Made by a program: the position numbers and the translations under genes
Source of the DNA: Acanthosepion esculentum
Lineage: Eukaryota > Mollusca > Cephalopoda > Sepiida > Sepiidae
Assembly: GCA_964036315.1 (NCBI GenBank)
Contig: OZ038485.1
Coordinates: forward strand, 100,440,102 to 100,504,101
DNA length: 64,000 nucleotides
Direction: 5' to 3'
In this document: piece after piece, positions 55,405-64,000 of the stretch
How positions within the stretch are numbered: the stretch's first letter is position 1
Layout: each line of letters begins with the position of its first letter
The notes under the pieces: model-generated
What the model was told of the DNA's origin: nothing
What the model saw: the letters and a program-made list of their open reading frames with translations, nothing else
The model's database searches: none

Positions 55405-55630
55405 CATGTTACAGGAGCTGTTTACAAGGACTTTATTTCGAACACGCATCCAGACCAGCTAGTGGATGGACTCCTGCTAATACGAAGACGCATGTGGTCC
55501 ATGCATGATGAGGCTACAGCACATTTTAGTCACATTGTTTGCGATGAACTGGCTGACATCTACCATGAAAGATAGATAATTAAGGGGAGGGGACCAGTTC
55601 TGTGTCCTGCACGTTCCCCCGACCTCAACA
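55405..55630 (+). pseudogene. Tc1/mariner-superfamily (DDE) transposase fragment
   Basis: The frame reads DGLLLIRRRMWSMHDEATAH, in which HDEA stands for the HDGAPAH motif of one common animal transposase group. Further along, after stops, GPVLCPARSPDLN matches the PxRSPDLxPLD motif that holds the last catalytic Asp. Two stops separate the parts and the N-terminal half is absent. It begins at the palindrome border. Confidence 0.65.
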
Positions 55631-55744
55631 ATTAACGAATAAAATTTCAGAGTTCAATTGGAAACGTTAGAGGTAATGAGTTGAAATAGGAAGTAACGTG
55701 AACCGGGCGATAGTCGAATCTATCTATACCTACTGAGAAATGGA

Positions 55745-56010
55745 AAAGTAATAATAATTCAATCAGTTATTTATGTGCCATGCATGACACACGCTTAGCC
55801 GATCATGTATCTTTCGATACATGACTGACGAGGCAGATTTTTTTCCGCATTAGGTTGCCATTTGTTTTTGCGCTAGACCAGTTGCCATCCAAGGCTATAG
55901 AACCCGGGCTGTCCTGCTATTTACCCATAGTTGGTGGGGGAGTGGAAGAGGATTCATACCTTTCCAAACGATATTAGCACGTAAGTGAATGTAATGGATG
56001 TAATGATAAT
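55745..56010 (-). mobile_element. SINE family E, partial
   Basis: Shares gtgccatgc.tgacacacgc, gatcatgtatctttcgatac, gttgccatccaaggctat and tatttacccatag with 27472-27860. The tRNA-like head end is truncated. Confidence 0.65.
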
Positions 56011-56700
56011 TAGTGAATGTATTTTCCGATTTCAAGCGGGAATTTTAGAAGGACAGAGTTCAATTCAGCTTTAGAAGGAACAAGTACAAAAAATAAATAA
56101 ATTGTATATAAAATTGCAGAGTCTTGGCGGAGACGTTGTTTATATAAGGAAACAGGGATAGCAAATAGTAGGGAAAATAGAATAAGATGGATTTAGAATG
56201 ATCGGAGGGTGGTGTGGGGACCGGTGTAGGATAAGTGGGGTGTGTAGTATTAACTCAAAATATATGCGTTAGCCTAGAATTATTTATGCAACTGAAAATG
56301 TAAGATTATCTAACTTTAAAATTAGTATAAGTTCAAATATCCTTTAACAAATTAAAATCTAGCAGGAAATGAGTGAAAACAAAGCAATGTAAAAGAAATA
56401 TGGCGAGATATGCGTACAAATAAGTCCAAATTTAGGGCATAGTTTTTAGGCTAGCAACAGATGATTACAAGCCAAAATATACACTTTCCCTTAAAAATGA
56501 CTAAATAAATTCAAGAACGGAAGAAATGAAATTAAAATTAAATAAGAAAACAACATCAGAAAACTTCCTTGTCCTCTCCTCCACTGAACTTCATCTATGT
56601 TACCAGCCAATGATAATAAAGTGAGATCCTTAGATACAAAAAAATGCAAAGATGTGTATTTCGAATTAAAAGCTGTGCGTTGAGGTGAGAGAAAAAAAAT
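56011..56700. other. AT-rich sequence, no supported gene
   Basis: No family or ORF recognised. Confidence 0.4.
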
Positions 56701-56717
56701 AGTGTAGCGACGGCGAA

Positions 56718-56939
56718 TTATTCAACAATGGCCGGAAGCACGCAAACCTTTTTACATATTTCTTTCCGGTTCTCGCTTGGCTGATTTCCATTATGTTTTG
56801 TCCGGTTTTCTTGACGATAGGTGACGCTCCATCGCAATGGGCAATGCTTGCAACTGTAATTTGGAGCTCTTTCCGGCTTGCCTGTCCTCTGCTTGCCACA
56901 GTCATCATTGAAACATACCGTTGCATGCGCCGACCTCAT
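56718..56939 (-). other. Small ORF with paired cysteines, unknown
   Basis: A 73-codon frame with C-x4-C (CFNDDC) near residue 9 and C-x2-C (CKHC) near residue 32, then Lys/Arg-rich sequence. The spacing could bind zinc, as in DNA-binding domains of transposases, but I cannot name a family. Composition is more GC-rich than its neighbours. It may be an exon, an element remnant or chance. Confidence 0.25.
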
Positions 56940-57119
56940 TCACCTTCTATCTGCTTTCATACTTGACACTGCATTTGCATAAAAATACAAGAAATAAAGC
57001 AAAAACCAGCTGCCATCTTTAGGCTCATCTTCGGCAGCTTTGCATTTTTTTTTTTTTTGTTAACGACATAACATGTCTACATTTTGGCGGAGCGTTTACG
57101 CTATTGTTCAGTCAATGTC

Positions 57120-57173
57120 TTACAAAAACCCGCAATTGATTGTTCGTATCCATAACCCAAACACATACACACT

Positions 57174-57245
<72 letters not shown>

Positions 57246-57437
57246 GTATTTAGGCAGCAATCCTTCTTTCATGCACATTTCATTAAAAACGATTGACAAG
57301 GTGCTTTTATTTAGTTTTTTATATAATTTCTCGTGCGATCTAATAATGTTTTTCTTTTCAGATGATAAATTATATAAAAACTGTCCGAAAGTTCTTTTTA
57401 TCCGAGCGCTTTCGGCTATACATTTAGCAATCTTCAA
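57120..57437 (-). pseudogene. PLE N-terminal coding fragment, next in tandem
   Basis: The minus frame starts MKIAKCIAESARIKRTFGQF and continues to FNEMCMKEGLLPKYTN before entering the TA array at 57241-57176. It lies just downstream of the GIY-YIG end at 57514, same strand, with about 75 bp between. This fits a tandem PLE junction (3' end of one copy, 5' start of the next). The rest of the ORF is missing beyond the TA. Confidence 0.55.
57176..57241. repeat. (TA)n cutting the PLE N-terminal fragment
   Basis: TA array of about 65 bp. Confidence 0.95.
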
Positions 57438-57513
57438 GGATTATATTTCAACTGTTAGAATTAGAAATAGTTTGTTACATCTATGTTTTATAAAATGTTT
57501 CATTTTTTTTGTT

Positions 57514-57858
57514 TCAAAACACGGTCAAGGTATTATGTCCATGTTCAAAGTTAATATTATTAAGTGTTGGTTTGTTTGTTTCTATTAATAAGGCTTCCAT
57601 TATTTTTAGCCTTTTTTTGCATGTGGATGATGCTATTATATTAGTGTTGTCGACAAGTATGTTTCGAATAGTGTCCGGTAGGTCTCCATGAATATTTAAA
57701 TGAGATCTAATTGAGCTATTGTCAGACAGGTGTAGAGTTAGTTTGCGTGTTAAACAATTTGTAGTGTGGCCTATATAATTATTTACGAAAGTTGATTCTT
57801 GAGGAATATAATTCCTTAATGGGCATTTGAATTCGTAAATAATATTTACTCTGTTTAA
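57514..57858 (-). pseudogene. PLE GIY-YIG endonuclease domain, C-terminal fragment of a second family
   Basis: Reading on the minus strand from 57858 gives about 114 codons without a stop, ending TGA at 57516-57514. It begins VNIIYEFKCPL (GIY-like), then FVNNYIGHTTNCLTRKL (YIG and the conserved Arg) and LHLSDNSSIRSHL, and ends after LKIMEALLIETNKP. This is the usual C-terminal nuclease of Penelope-like ORFs. It differs clearly from the nuclease in the 5.4- and 58-kb copies, so two PLE families are present. It is cut off upstream by a TA-rich segment at 57859-57952. Confidence 0.8.
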
Positions 57859-57886
57859 TATTTATATATATATATTTATAATATAA

Positions 57887-57891
<5 letters not shown>

Positions 57892-57952
<61 letters not shown>
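57892..57952. repeat. (TA)n between two PLE families
   Basis: TA array joining the minus-strand nuclease fragment and PLE copy 2. Confidence 0.95.
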
Positions 57953-57956
<4 letters not shown>

Positions 57957-58239
57957 AAAGAACAGTAAGATATAAAATCCGGTGTTCTTATAGATATTTT
58001 TATTTTAACACAATAGTGCTCAATGTAAATTTACAGAGCATTAATATTATAAATTAATTGATTTAAAATATTTTTTTCGCTACATAGTGATAACCATGTT
58101 TCAAAAATGGAAGCTAAAGCCTTCGAATTTAAATTTGTTATTAAATTAAAGACATTAGTTCCATTTCCTCGTCAAGCGAATTTTGGAGTAACTTATTTTT
58201 TTCAAATTTACACTTTTAAAGGCACGGCAAAGATTAAGT

Positions 58240-58770
58240 ATTAAGTTTTTCTAGGTTATCAGGACAGCTATAACTTAAAAAAAATTTTAGACAATGGAAA
58301 AATAAAATCAACAACTACTGAGGGTAAACAAAAATTATGTAATTGTAGAAATCCTCAAAACTGTCCCCTACAAAATAAATGTTGCACGGAATCATTAGTA
58401 TACTAATGCAATATATCTTCTATTGAAAATCCTGAAAACATAAAAATATATATAAGTTGCACTAGCCATGAGTTCAAAAAAGGTTCAACCAACATCAAAG
58501 TTCGTTTAGGATAAATAAATATAATAATCAAACATCTCTCTCGAAGTACTTCTGGCACCTAAAAGAATCCAATAAAACACCTACAGTAAAATGGAAGTTA
58601 ATAATAAAAGCTAGAATATGTAGGTCTTTAAATGACCCATGTCCTTTATGCATACATGAGAAACTATATATTACTAAGTTTATAAAAAATAAAAATTTAC
58701 TGAATCAGAGAAATGAAATAGCTATTTGGTGCCGTCATTGTCAAACATTTTCTTTAAATGATATTTAAAA
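58240..58770 (+). pseudogene. PLE endonuclease pseudogene in copy 2
   Basis: Plus-strand text corresponds to the second half of the copy-1 protein: LCNCRNPQNCPLQNKCC, then a stop where copy 1 has Gln before CNISS, then a frame loss at KKGSTNIKV (copy 1 has KKRFYQHQSS), and a final part with DPCPLCIHEKLYITKF and CRHCQTF. At 58240-58282 a short piece coding KLSYSC-NLEK lies on the opposite strand, so an internal inversion or foldback junction occurred. Clearly dead. Confidence 0.8.
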
Positions 58771-58779
58771 ATTAAATTA

Positions 58780-59230
58780 TAAAAAAAATTTGACCTGATA
58801 ATATACATACTCATATTTGATGTGAATAAATAATTTTAAATAATTTTAAATACTGTAAGTAATTCTATTACATTTACTTGTTTTATAAAAAAATATAGCC
58901 GATTAAATTTAAAAGTAGAATATTTTTAAAAGTTGGTTTTAAAATTGTAATTAAATAAAACGTACTCTAACCTTAACATCTCTCTCAAAGCAATTCAAAC
59001 ACTTAAAAGAATCCAATATAACACCTAAAGTTAAATGAAATTATATGATAAGTTAGAATATATAGGACGATAAATGACCCATGTCCTTTGTACATACATG
59101 AGAAAAAATTATATTACTAAATTTATATAAAATAAAATTTTACTGAATTAGTGAAATAATTTAGCTATTGCCGTCATTGTCATAAAGTTTACTTAAGAAA
59201 ATTTTTTTTTTAAATAAAAAAAATATAACC
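58780..59230 (+). repeat. Decayed tandem tails within PLE copy 2
   Basis: 58980-59200 repeats the nuclease C-terminal end and 3' part in decayed form (tcctttgtacatacatgaga, ccgtcattgtcataaagttt). Same arrangement as 6165-6596 in copy 1. Confidence 0.7.
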
Positions 59231-59239
59231 TGGTAATAT

Positions 59240-59845
59240 ACATACTTATACTCGATAAGAAAAAATAATTTTACATCCTGTAAGTAATTCTAATACATTT
59301 ACTTGCTTTTAAAAAGAAATATAGTATATTAAATATTAAAAATTAAAATTTTTTAGAAATGTAGTTAAAACATATTCTTGCTTAAACGGCTCCCAAAAAT
59401 CTTTAAGTATACAAATAGAAAAAATACCGTAAGAATTTTTGCCGTTAAAAATTAAATTTTTATGAAAAAACCCAGACGACATGCATTTAGCGGATGTCAG
59501 AATTTGTTGAAAAATACATCCCTACCCATCACTAAACATAACCCCGCTTTCGAATGTAACTATTAACTGATACAACGAAAATTTAAAAATTGAACACCCT
59601 ACCACCCCTTGTCTAGATGAATGGATTTCTCGGTATCCTTGGAAACACTCAATTATGAATCTTTGCCGTGCCTTTAAAACTGAATTTAAAAAAATAAGTT
59701 ACTCCAAAATTCGCTTGACGAGGAAATGGAACTAATGTCTTTAATTTAATAACAAAATTAAATTCGAAGGCTATAGCTTCCATTTTTGAAACATGGTTAT
59801 CACTGTGTAGCGATAAAACATATTTTAAATCAATTAATTTTTAAT

Positions 59846-59848
<3 letters not shown>
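59240..59848 (-). repeat. Right arm of PLE copy 2
   Basis: Inverse-oriented arm with ccacccctt-gtctagatgaat and aaacatggttatcactgtgt, about as long as in copy 1 but with many differences from the left arm. Confidence 0.75.

Positions 59849-59849
<1 letters not shown>

Positions 59850-59908
<59 letters not shown>
59850..59908. repeat. (TA)n between PLE copy 2 and mariner
   Basis: TA array; the mariner inserted at its right edge, as expected of a TA-targeting transposon. Confidence 0.95.
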
Positions 59909-59910
<2 letters not shown>

Positions 59911-59911
<1 letters not shown>

Positions 59912-61194
59912 GTCATCCCATAAGTTCTGTCCGAATTTTGAATAAAGAAAACAAGTGACCAAATGTTATATTTAAATACAGTTTCAATCAACAATGTATT
60001 TTCCCTGATTATCTATGACTTCCTTCCATCTATTAACAAGCTTACTAATTCCAATACTGTAAAATTCTTTTAGCTTTGATTCGAAGATCTCACAAATGTC
60101 AGTTTTAACCTCTTCCTGTGTTACAAAACTGTTTCTTCCAAATGATTCTGTAAGCTACGAAACAAATGGTAGTCTAAAGGAGCAAGGTCGGGAGAATAAG
60201 GTGGATGAGGAATTTTCTCCCGACCAAGTTCTTCGATCTTTTGTGACGTGATTCTTGCTGTGTGTGATCGCGCATTGTCCTGATGAAACATCATCCGTTG
60301 TCGATTCACTAGAGCAGGTCTTTTTTTCCTCAAAGCTTGGTTCAAACGCTCTAATTGCTGACAGTATTTTTTGAGAATTAATTGTTGCATTAGGTGGTAA
60401 GATTTCAAAGTGGATTATTCCTTGGCAATGCCACCAGATTAAAAGAAGAACCTTTTGCCCATGAAGTTCCCTTCTCGGCTGTGGTTGGTGTCCTTCCCCT
60501 TTACCAAGCCACTGTCTACGACGCTTAACATTTCGATAAAAGATCCATTTTTCGTCGCCAGTCACAAGTCTATCCCAAAAAGGTGAAACAAGTTGTCGAG
60601 AATGGAGAGAAGAGCAGATGTCAACTCGGGATTTGAGGTTGTTTTCAGAAAATTCATGAGGCACCCATTTTCCAAGTTTAGGAATTTTTCGAAGTTGTTG
60701 AAGATGACGATGAACAGTTGTATGGTTTGAACTACGAACCACTACCAATTCCTCAACTGATAAAAGCAGGATTTTCTTCAAGGGCTGCTTCAAGAAGCTT
60801 TTCACCAAACTCAACTGGACGTCCGGTTCGATGTTCATCTTCAAGGATGAAATCTCCACCTCTGAATTTTGCAAACCATCTTCTGCAAGTTCTTTCATTC
60901 ACACATTCCTCTCCATAAAATGACTGAATGTTTCTAGCCACTTTGGCTGCTGAGTTTCCTTTCTTGAACTCATAAAGCATTATGTGCCTCAAATGATTCT
61001 TGGATACTTCCATGTTAGTAGGGTTTTAATCAAACAAAATTTAATTTTATTGTTCTCTGAAATAAAATTTCATCATTTTAAATGCATCTAAACATAAAAA
61101 TAATGTTCAGCTCCATTAGAAATTATAAAATACTCTTTAAATTTTGTTCATTTTAACAAAAAGTTAAAATTCGAACAGAACTTATGGGATGACC
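59911..61194 (-). mobile_element. Mariner element, nearly full length
   Basis: Terminal inverted repeats ggtcatcccataagttctgt (59911) and its inverse (ending 61194) enclose 1284 bp, a typical mariner size. TA follows the right end; the left end is next to a TA array with two extra C bases in between. The interior is one transposase gene with frameshifts. Confidence 0.92.
59984..61013 (-). pseudogene. Mariner transposase with three frameshifts
   Basis: The gene starts MEVSKNHLRHIMLYEFKKGN at 61013 and ends IDNQGKYIVD with TGA at 59984-59986, about 343 codons, the usual mariner length. The first part holds the helix-turn-helix DNA-binding domain (ERTCRRWFAKFRGGDF). Then come WVPHE (residue pattern WVPHxL), catalytic Asp in VTGDEKWIFY, catalytic Asp in MFHQDNARSHTA, and PPYSPDLAPLDYHLF. 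The second and third Asp are separated by 34 residues (D34D). Reading must change frame near 60760, near 60380 and near 60135. So all catalytic residues are kept but the gene is broken. Transposase normally cuts and pastes the element at TA. Confidence 0.9.
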
Positions 61195-61198
61195 TAAT

Positions 61199-61599
<401 letters not shown>

Positions 61600-61600
<1 letters not shown>

Positions 61601-61850
61601 ATTTATTTTATTCCTGCCTGAACCTCCAATAGAAACATTTTAGACTGTTTGGGTGTCAATCCAAGGGCAGTGCAGAGGATTCGAAAAAAGTTGGATGAGT
61701 CTAATGGTAATTACGAATGTGTTTGAAGTGATCACTAGTTATGGCGATATTATGCCGCCATTCATCTTCCCACTGGGCCTCAGACTCAACAAAGAGGCCT
61801 AAATCAAGTTCTCTGAGAGATAACGCCACCAGCTCTGGTGATGACTCCAA
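61600..61850 (+). pseudogene. Second Tc1/mariner-type transposase remnant
   Basis: The first part reads LDCLGVNPRAVQRIRKKLDE, a helix-turn-helix of the transposase N-terminus. After a break, GDIMPPFIFPLGLRLNKEAY matches the conserved strand of the DDE domain (GDxMPPFxFPxGLRxN). The middle is deleted and the end is lost. It is not the same family as the mariner at 59.9 kb. Confidence 0.6.
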
Positions 61851-61989
61851 TGGAGAGTGAATTTTAATTTTTGGACAAATTGCAAAGAGGATATTTTGTT
61901 ATCACATGAGCTTTTGGTGTGGAACCAAATGTAATGTTCAACCACCTGCAAGTGTCTTACATTTTTTTTTTCAAAATATGTTCACCCTT

Positions 61990-62480
61990 GTTATGATCCA
62001 GGGCCTTGTACCAGGGTGATGGTTCAAGGTAGAACCAATGAAGAATAACTCGAACACAGGTATGGGATAACACAGATATATATTGCAAATAGAATATATG
62101 TACAAAAGAGTAGAAGTGTTAGTATTAATAATCAGGTTAGGTTAGAGAGAACTGTGTTGTCTCGAAATATCACTATTCCAATGTCTTACAGTAATCGTCT
62201 AGCCGACTGCCCGACTCACTCTCTGTCTGACTGCTTCCTCCTGAGGCGCAGTATTTATGGAGTACGGACAAGTCCATTACTATTATGGGTAGGTTCCCAT
62301 AACAACCCTGTACAAGGTCCAAGAGACACTCGGGGTAAGAGGCACAGAAGAACTCGAGGTAAAGGGTTACAGTGTAAGAGGCATAGTTTATGGGGATATG
62401 TGGGAAAGGTAACGGTTAACTCTAGACTTGAACAGGTGAGACTTGTAGCGATAGGGAAAAGTTCCACAAAGCATCAGTTC
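61990..62480. repeat. Dispersed repeat shared with 17.6 kb
   Basis: 62319-62460 (agagacactcggggtaaga, agtttatggggatatgtggg, ggtaacggttaactctag) matches 17585-17720. The sequence from 61995 (tgttatgatccagggccttg) has LTR-like composition, but I could not find matching ends. Confidence 0.5.
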
Positions 62481-62789
62481 ATTTGAAGATCCTGCTCGAT
62501 TGGAACTTACATCTCACAAATGGTATACGAAGGGAATGAATGTAGTTCGCTACAGAGTGTGTGGCATGACGGTTCTTAGCCTTGAAGGTGATGAAAAATG
62601 TGTTTCGCACGTCAGTAAAAACGAAAAAGGCACCCTAATATAACGGTCCAAATAAAATATTCATTTATAAAACTGACCTGATGTCGCATGGTTGACTTCC
62701 TCACCTTGTTTAACATAACGTAGCTTCCCAGTGACTTTTCTATAAATACTTTAATGGTGACTGTTCTACTGAACTTTCCACTATGGTAT
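62481..62789. other. No recognised features
   Basis: Contains agcttcccagtgacttt-type text similar to the sequence upstream of the family-T tail at 35.8 kb (aacgtagcttccc, taaatattt), so it may belong to the same LINE. Confidence 0.4.
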
Positions 62790-63068
62790 CTAGACTTTAT
62801 GAATTTAAGCGCAGTACTAAATGACTAGATGTAACCGTAAGTTCTATGCTAAGAGTTTCTTCTATCGCTCTTCTCGCTTGTTCAACTCTCTTCCGTTTTT
62901 TTGCTCCGTTGATCTTTAAAAGTTTAAATGCAATTTCAATAGTTTTATTCTGTCATCTATATATTCTTATCCTTTTAATGTCCTCTCTCCGTAATAGTAG
63001 TGTTTTTCTCATATTTTCTAACCTGTTTCGTCTTAGTGGCTTTATTACCTTGCTTGAGGTGAAATGAT
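62790..63068 (+). mobile_element. LINE 3' end (family T)
   Basis: Contains tgaatttaagcgcagtacta, gatgtaaccgtaagttctat and tgctaagagtttcttctatc, then taaaagtttaaatgcaattt, and the tail cttagtggctttattacctt, collinear with 36010-36305. Confidence 0.65.
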
Positions 63069-63370
63069 TGGTGGCGATGGATAAATTGTCGTCTAAATTA
63101 CAACAAAAATGAAAATAAAATTGACATTTGATTTTAAGTTATATTTACCAAAATTACACAAAAATATCTTGAAATATGAAAGAGTAAATTTATTCATTAA
63201 AATCTCTATTGCCTTACACTACTGCCTCAGGACGACTTCGGAACCTCCTGCAACTCTCCTGGGCGGTCTCCAAGTTTAAATATGTTACTGTTGGCATAAC
63301 CTTTGCCTTCAGTTCAACTGTGGTGTTGCAAGGACTTTCGTTGGTCTCTAGCTCATCTGCACCTCACACA
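63069..63370. other. No recognised features
   Basis: AT-rich; no gene. It ends at a CA/TA microsatellite. Confidence 0.4.
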
Positions 63371-63492
<122 letters not shown>

Positions 63493-63655
63493 AAATAATA
63501 GATATTATTATTTAATCGGACATATTTTTATTTTTTAGTGGATACCTGTATTTGAATAAACGCTAGAGAAATATTAATGCAGGCAATGTGCTTTCCAGTA
63601 GGATTTAAATCTGTGTCACGCTTTGCAGTAAGACTCATCATCGGAAAAAATTAAG

Positions 63656-63722
63656 GTTTTATTAAAGGTGTAGGACAAATTGTCAAAATTTTCCAATTTG
63701 TCTTACACCTTTTCTTGTAAAA
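63656..63722. repeat. Short inverted repeat (hairpin)
   Basis: aaggtgtaggacaaattg and caatttgtcttacacctt face each other around a ~12-bp loop, with one mismatch. Confidence 0.85.
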
Positions 63723-63765
63723 CTCTTCTTTATATATAAAACTTTATGTAACGTTATCCCATATA

Positions 63766-63768
<3 letters not shown>

Positions 63769-63856
<88 letters not shown>
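63769..63856. repeat. (TA)n
   Basis: TA array of about 85 bp. Confidence 0.95.
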
Positions 63857-63859
<3 letters not shown>

Positions 63860-64000
63860 AAAGGTAACAAATCCGTTGGTATATAATCTAAGTGTATCCT
63901 AGTAATATATAATATTAAAACCAATCCGCAAAAAGTGGTCAATTTATTAACCGGGGTTGCTAAGACAGACGACCGATATCTTCATTTACCGAAATAGGCT
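63857..64000 (+). repeat. Dispersed repeat, inverse of 35455-35665, cut by window end
   Basis: aatccgttggtatataatct and aatattaaaaccaatccgca match the inverse of the 35.5-kb copy. Starts at a TA array. Confidence 0.65.

Larger units (their letters stand above)
57953..59848 (+). mobile_element. Penelope-like element copy 2 (decayed), same family as copy 1
   Basis: It starts with the 5455-5555-type flank (aagaacagtaagatataaaa), then the left arm up to about 58240, a coding remnant (58240-58770), older partial tails (58780-59230), and the inverted right arm (about 59240-59848) ending at a TA array. The layout repeats copy 1 but coding is in the plus direction and many bases have changed, so it is older. 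Confidence 0.8.

Noticed and set aside
62130..62150. Telomere-like ggttaggttag
   Set aside because: Only about two units, no array; chance within a dispersed repeat.
61990..62480. Candidate LTR starting tgttatgatcc
   Set aside because: No matching inverted end or target duplication could be found.

Overview
This window is eukaryotic, intergenic or intronic, repeat-dominated DNA with no host gene I can support. The base composition (very AT-rich), the dozens of long (TA)n, (GATA)n, (GAAA)n, (CA/GT)n, (ATT)n and (CTT)n arrays, and the mixture of Penelope-like elements (PLEs), mariner/Tc1, hAT and Helentron DNA transposons, non-LTR retrotransposon tails, a solo LTR and tRNA- and 5S-rRNA-derived SINEs all point to a large metazoan genome. 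A coleoid cephalopod (octopus/squid type) is my best guess, from the look of the repeats and microsatellites, but nothing here proves the species. Most open reading frames are read-through of simple repeats (Ile-Tyr runs from TA, Phe-Leu-Ser runs from GAAA, Ser-Ile-Tyr-Leu runs from GATA) and are not genes.

Layout. 1-5.4 kb: SINEs (one with a 5S rRNA-like head), a small hAT element, a ~200-bp satellite, a foldback element and 5' fragments of PLEs. 5.4-8.4 kb: a PLE copy whose 3' half of the reverse transcriptase plus GIY-YIG endonuclease is still open, enclosed by two ~605-bp inverted arms that differ at one visible base. 8.4-14.4 kb: tRNA-derived SINEs, TA arrays, a perfect 58-bp-arm hairpin, a ~580-bp palindrome and a Helentron 5' end. 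15-22.3 kb: a 20-bp satellite, duplicated unique sequence, LINE 3' ends, kilobases of GAAA/GATA simple repeat and a 390-bp solo LTR inside a GATA array. 22.8-25.8 kb: a dispersed repeat, a mariner broken by a LINE fragment, a foldback element and a ~39-bp satellite. 26-34 kb: LINE and SINE tails, a 17-bp minisatellite, GA-rich DNA and a repeat in inverted orientation. 34.6-42.6 kb: foldbacks, TA arrays, LINE tails and a repeated LINE with a restriction-like endonuclease domain. 43-47 kb: polypurine/polypyrimidine DNA, including a ~2-kb compound VNTR built on (CTT)n. 48-51 kb: a foldback element with a tRNA-like sequence at its apex, a clustered dispersed repeat and a non-autonomous Helentron with both ends. 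52-57 kb: two tandem satellites, a 5S/tRNA SINE and a DDE transposase fragment. 57-61.2 kb: PLE pieces in head-to-tail and inverted arrangement, then a nearly full-length mariner with frameshifts. 61.6-64 kb: a second Tc1/mariner remnant, LINE tail and TA arrays.

How the parts relate: this is a landscape of nested and interrupted mobile elements, not an operating gene set. Three themes recur: (1) unrelated element types (PLEs, SINEs, a LINE, mariner, foldbacks) end exactly at (TA)n arrays; (2) palindromes with TA at their apex are frequent; (3) small-RNA gene sequences (5S rRNA, tRNA) have been captured by mobile elements at several sites. The most unusual object is the tRNA-like sequence at 48208-48289, placed at the centre of a foldback element whose other two copies lack it. 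Coordinates of repeat boundaries are by eye and may be off by several bases.
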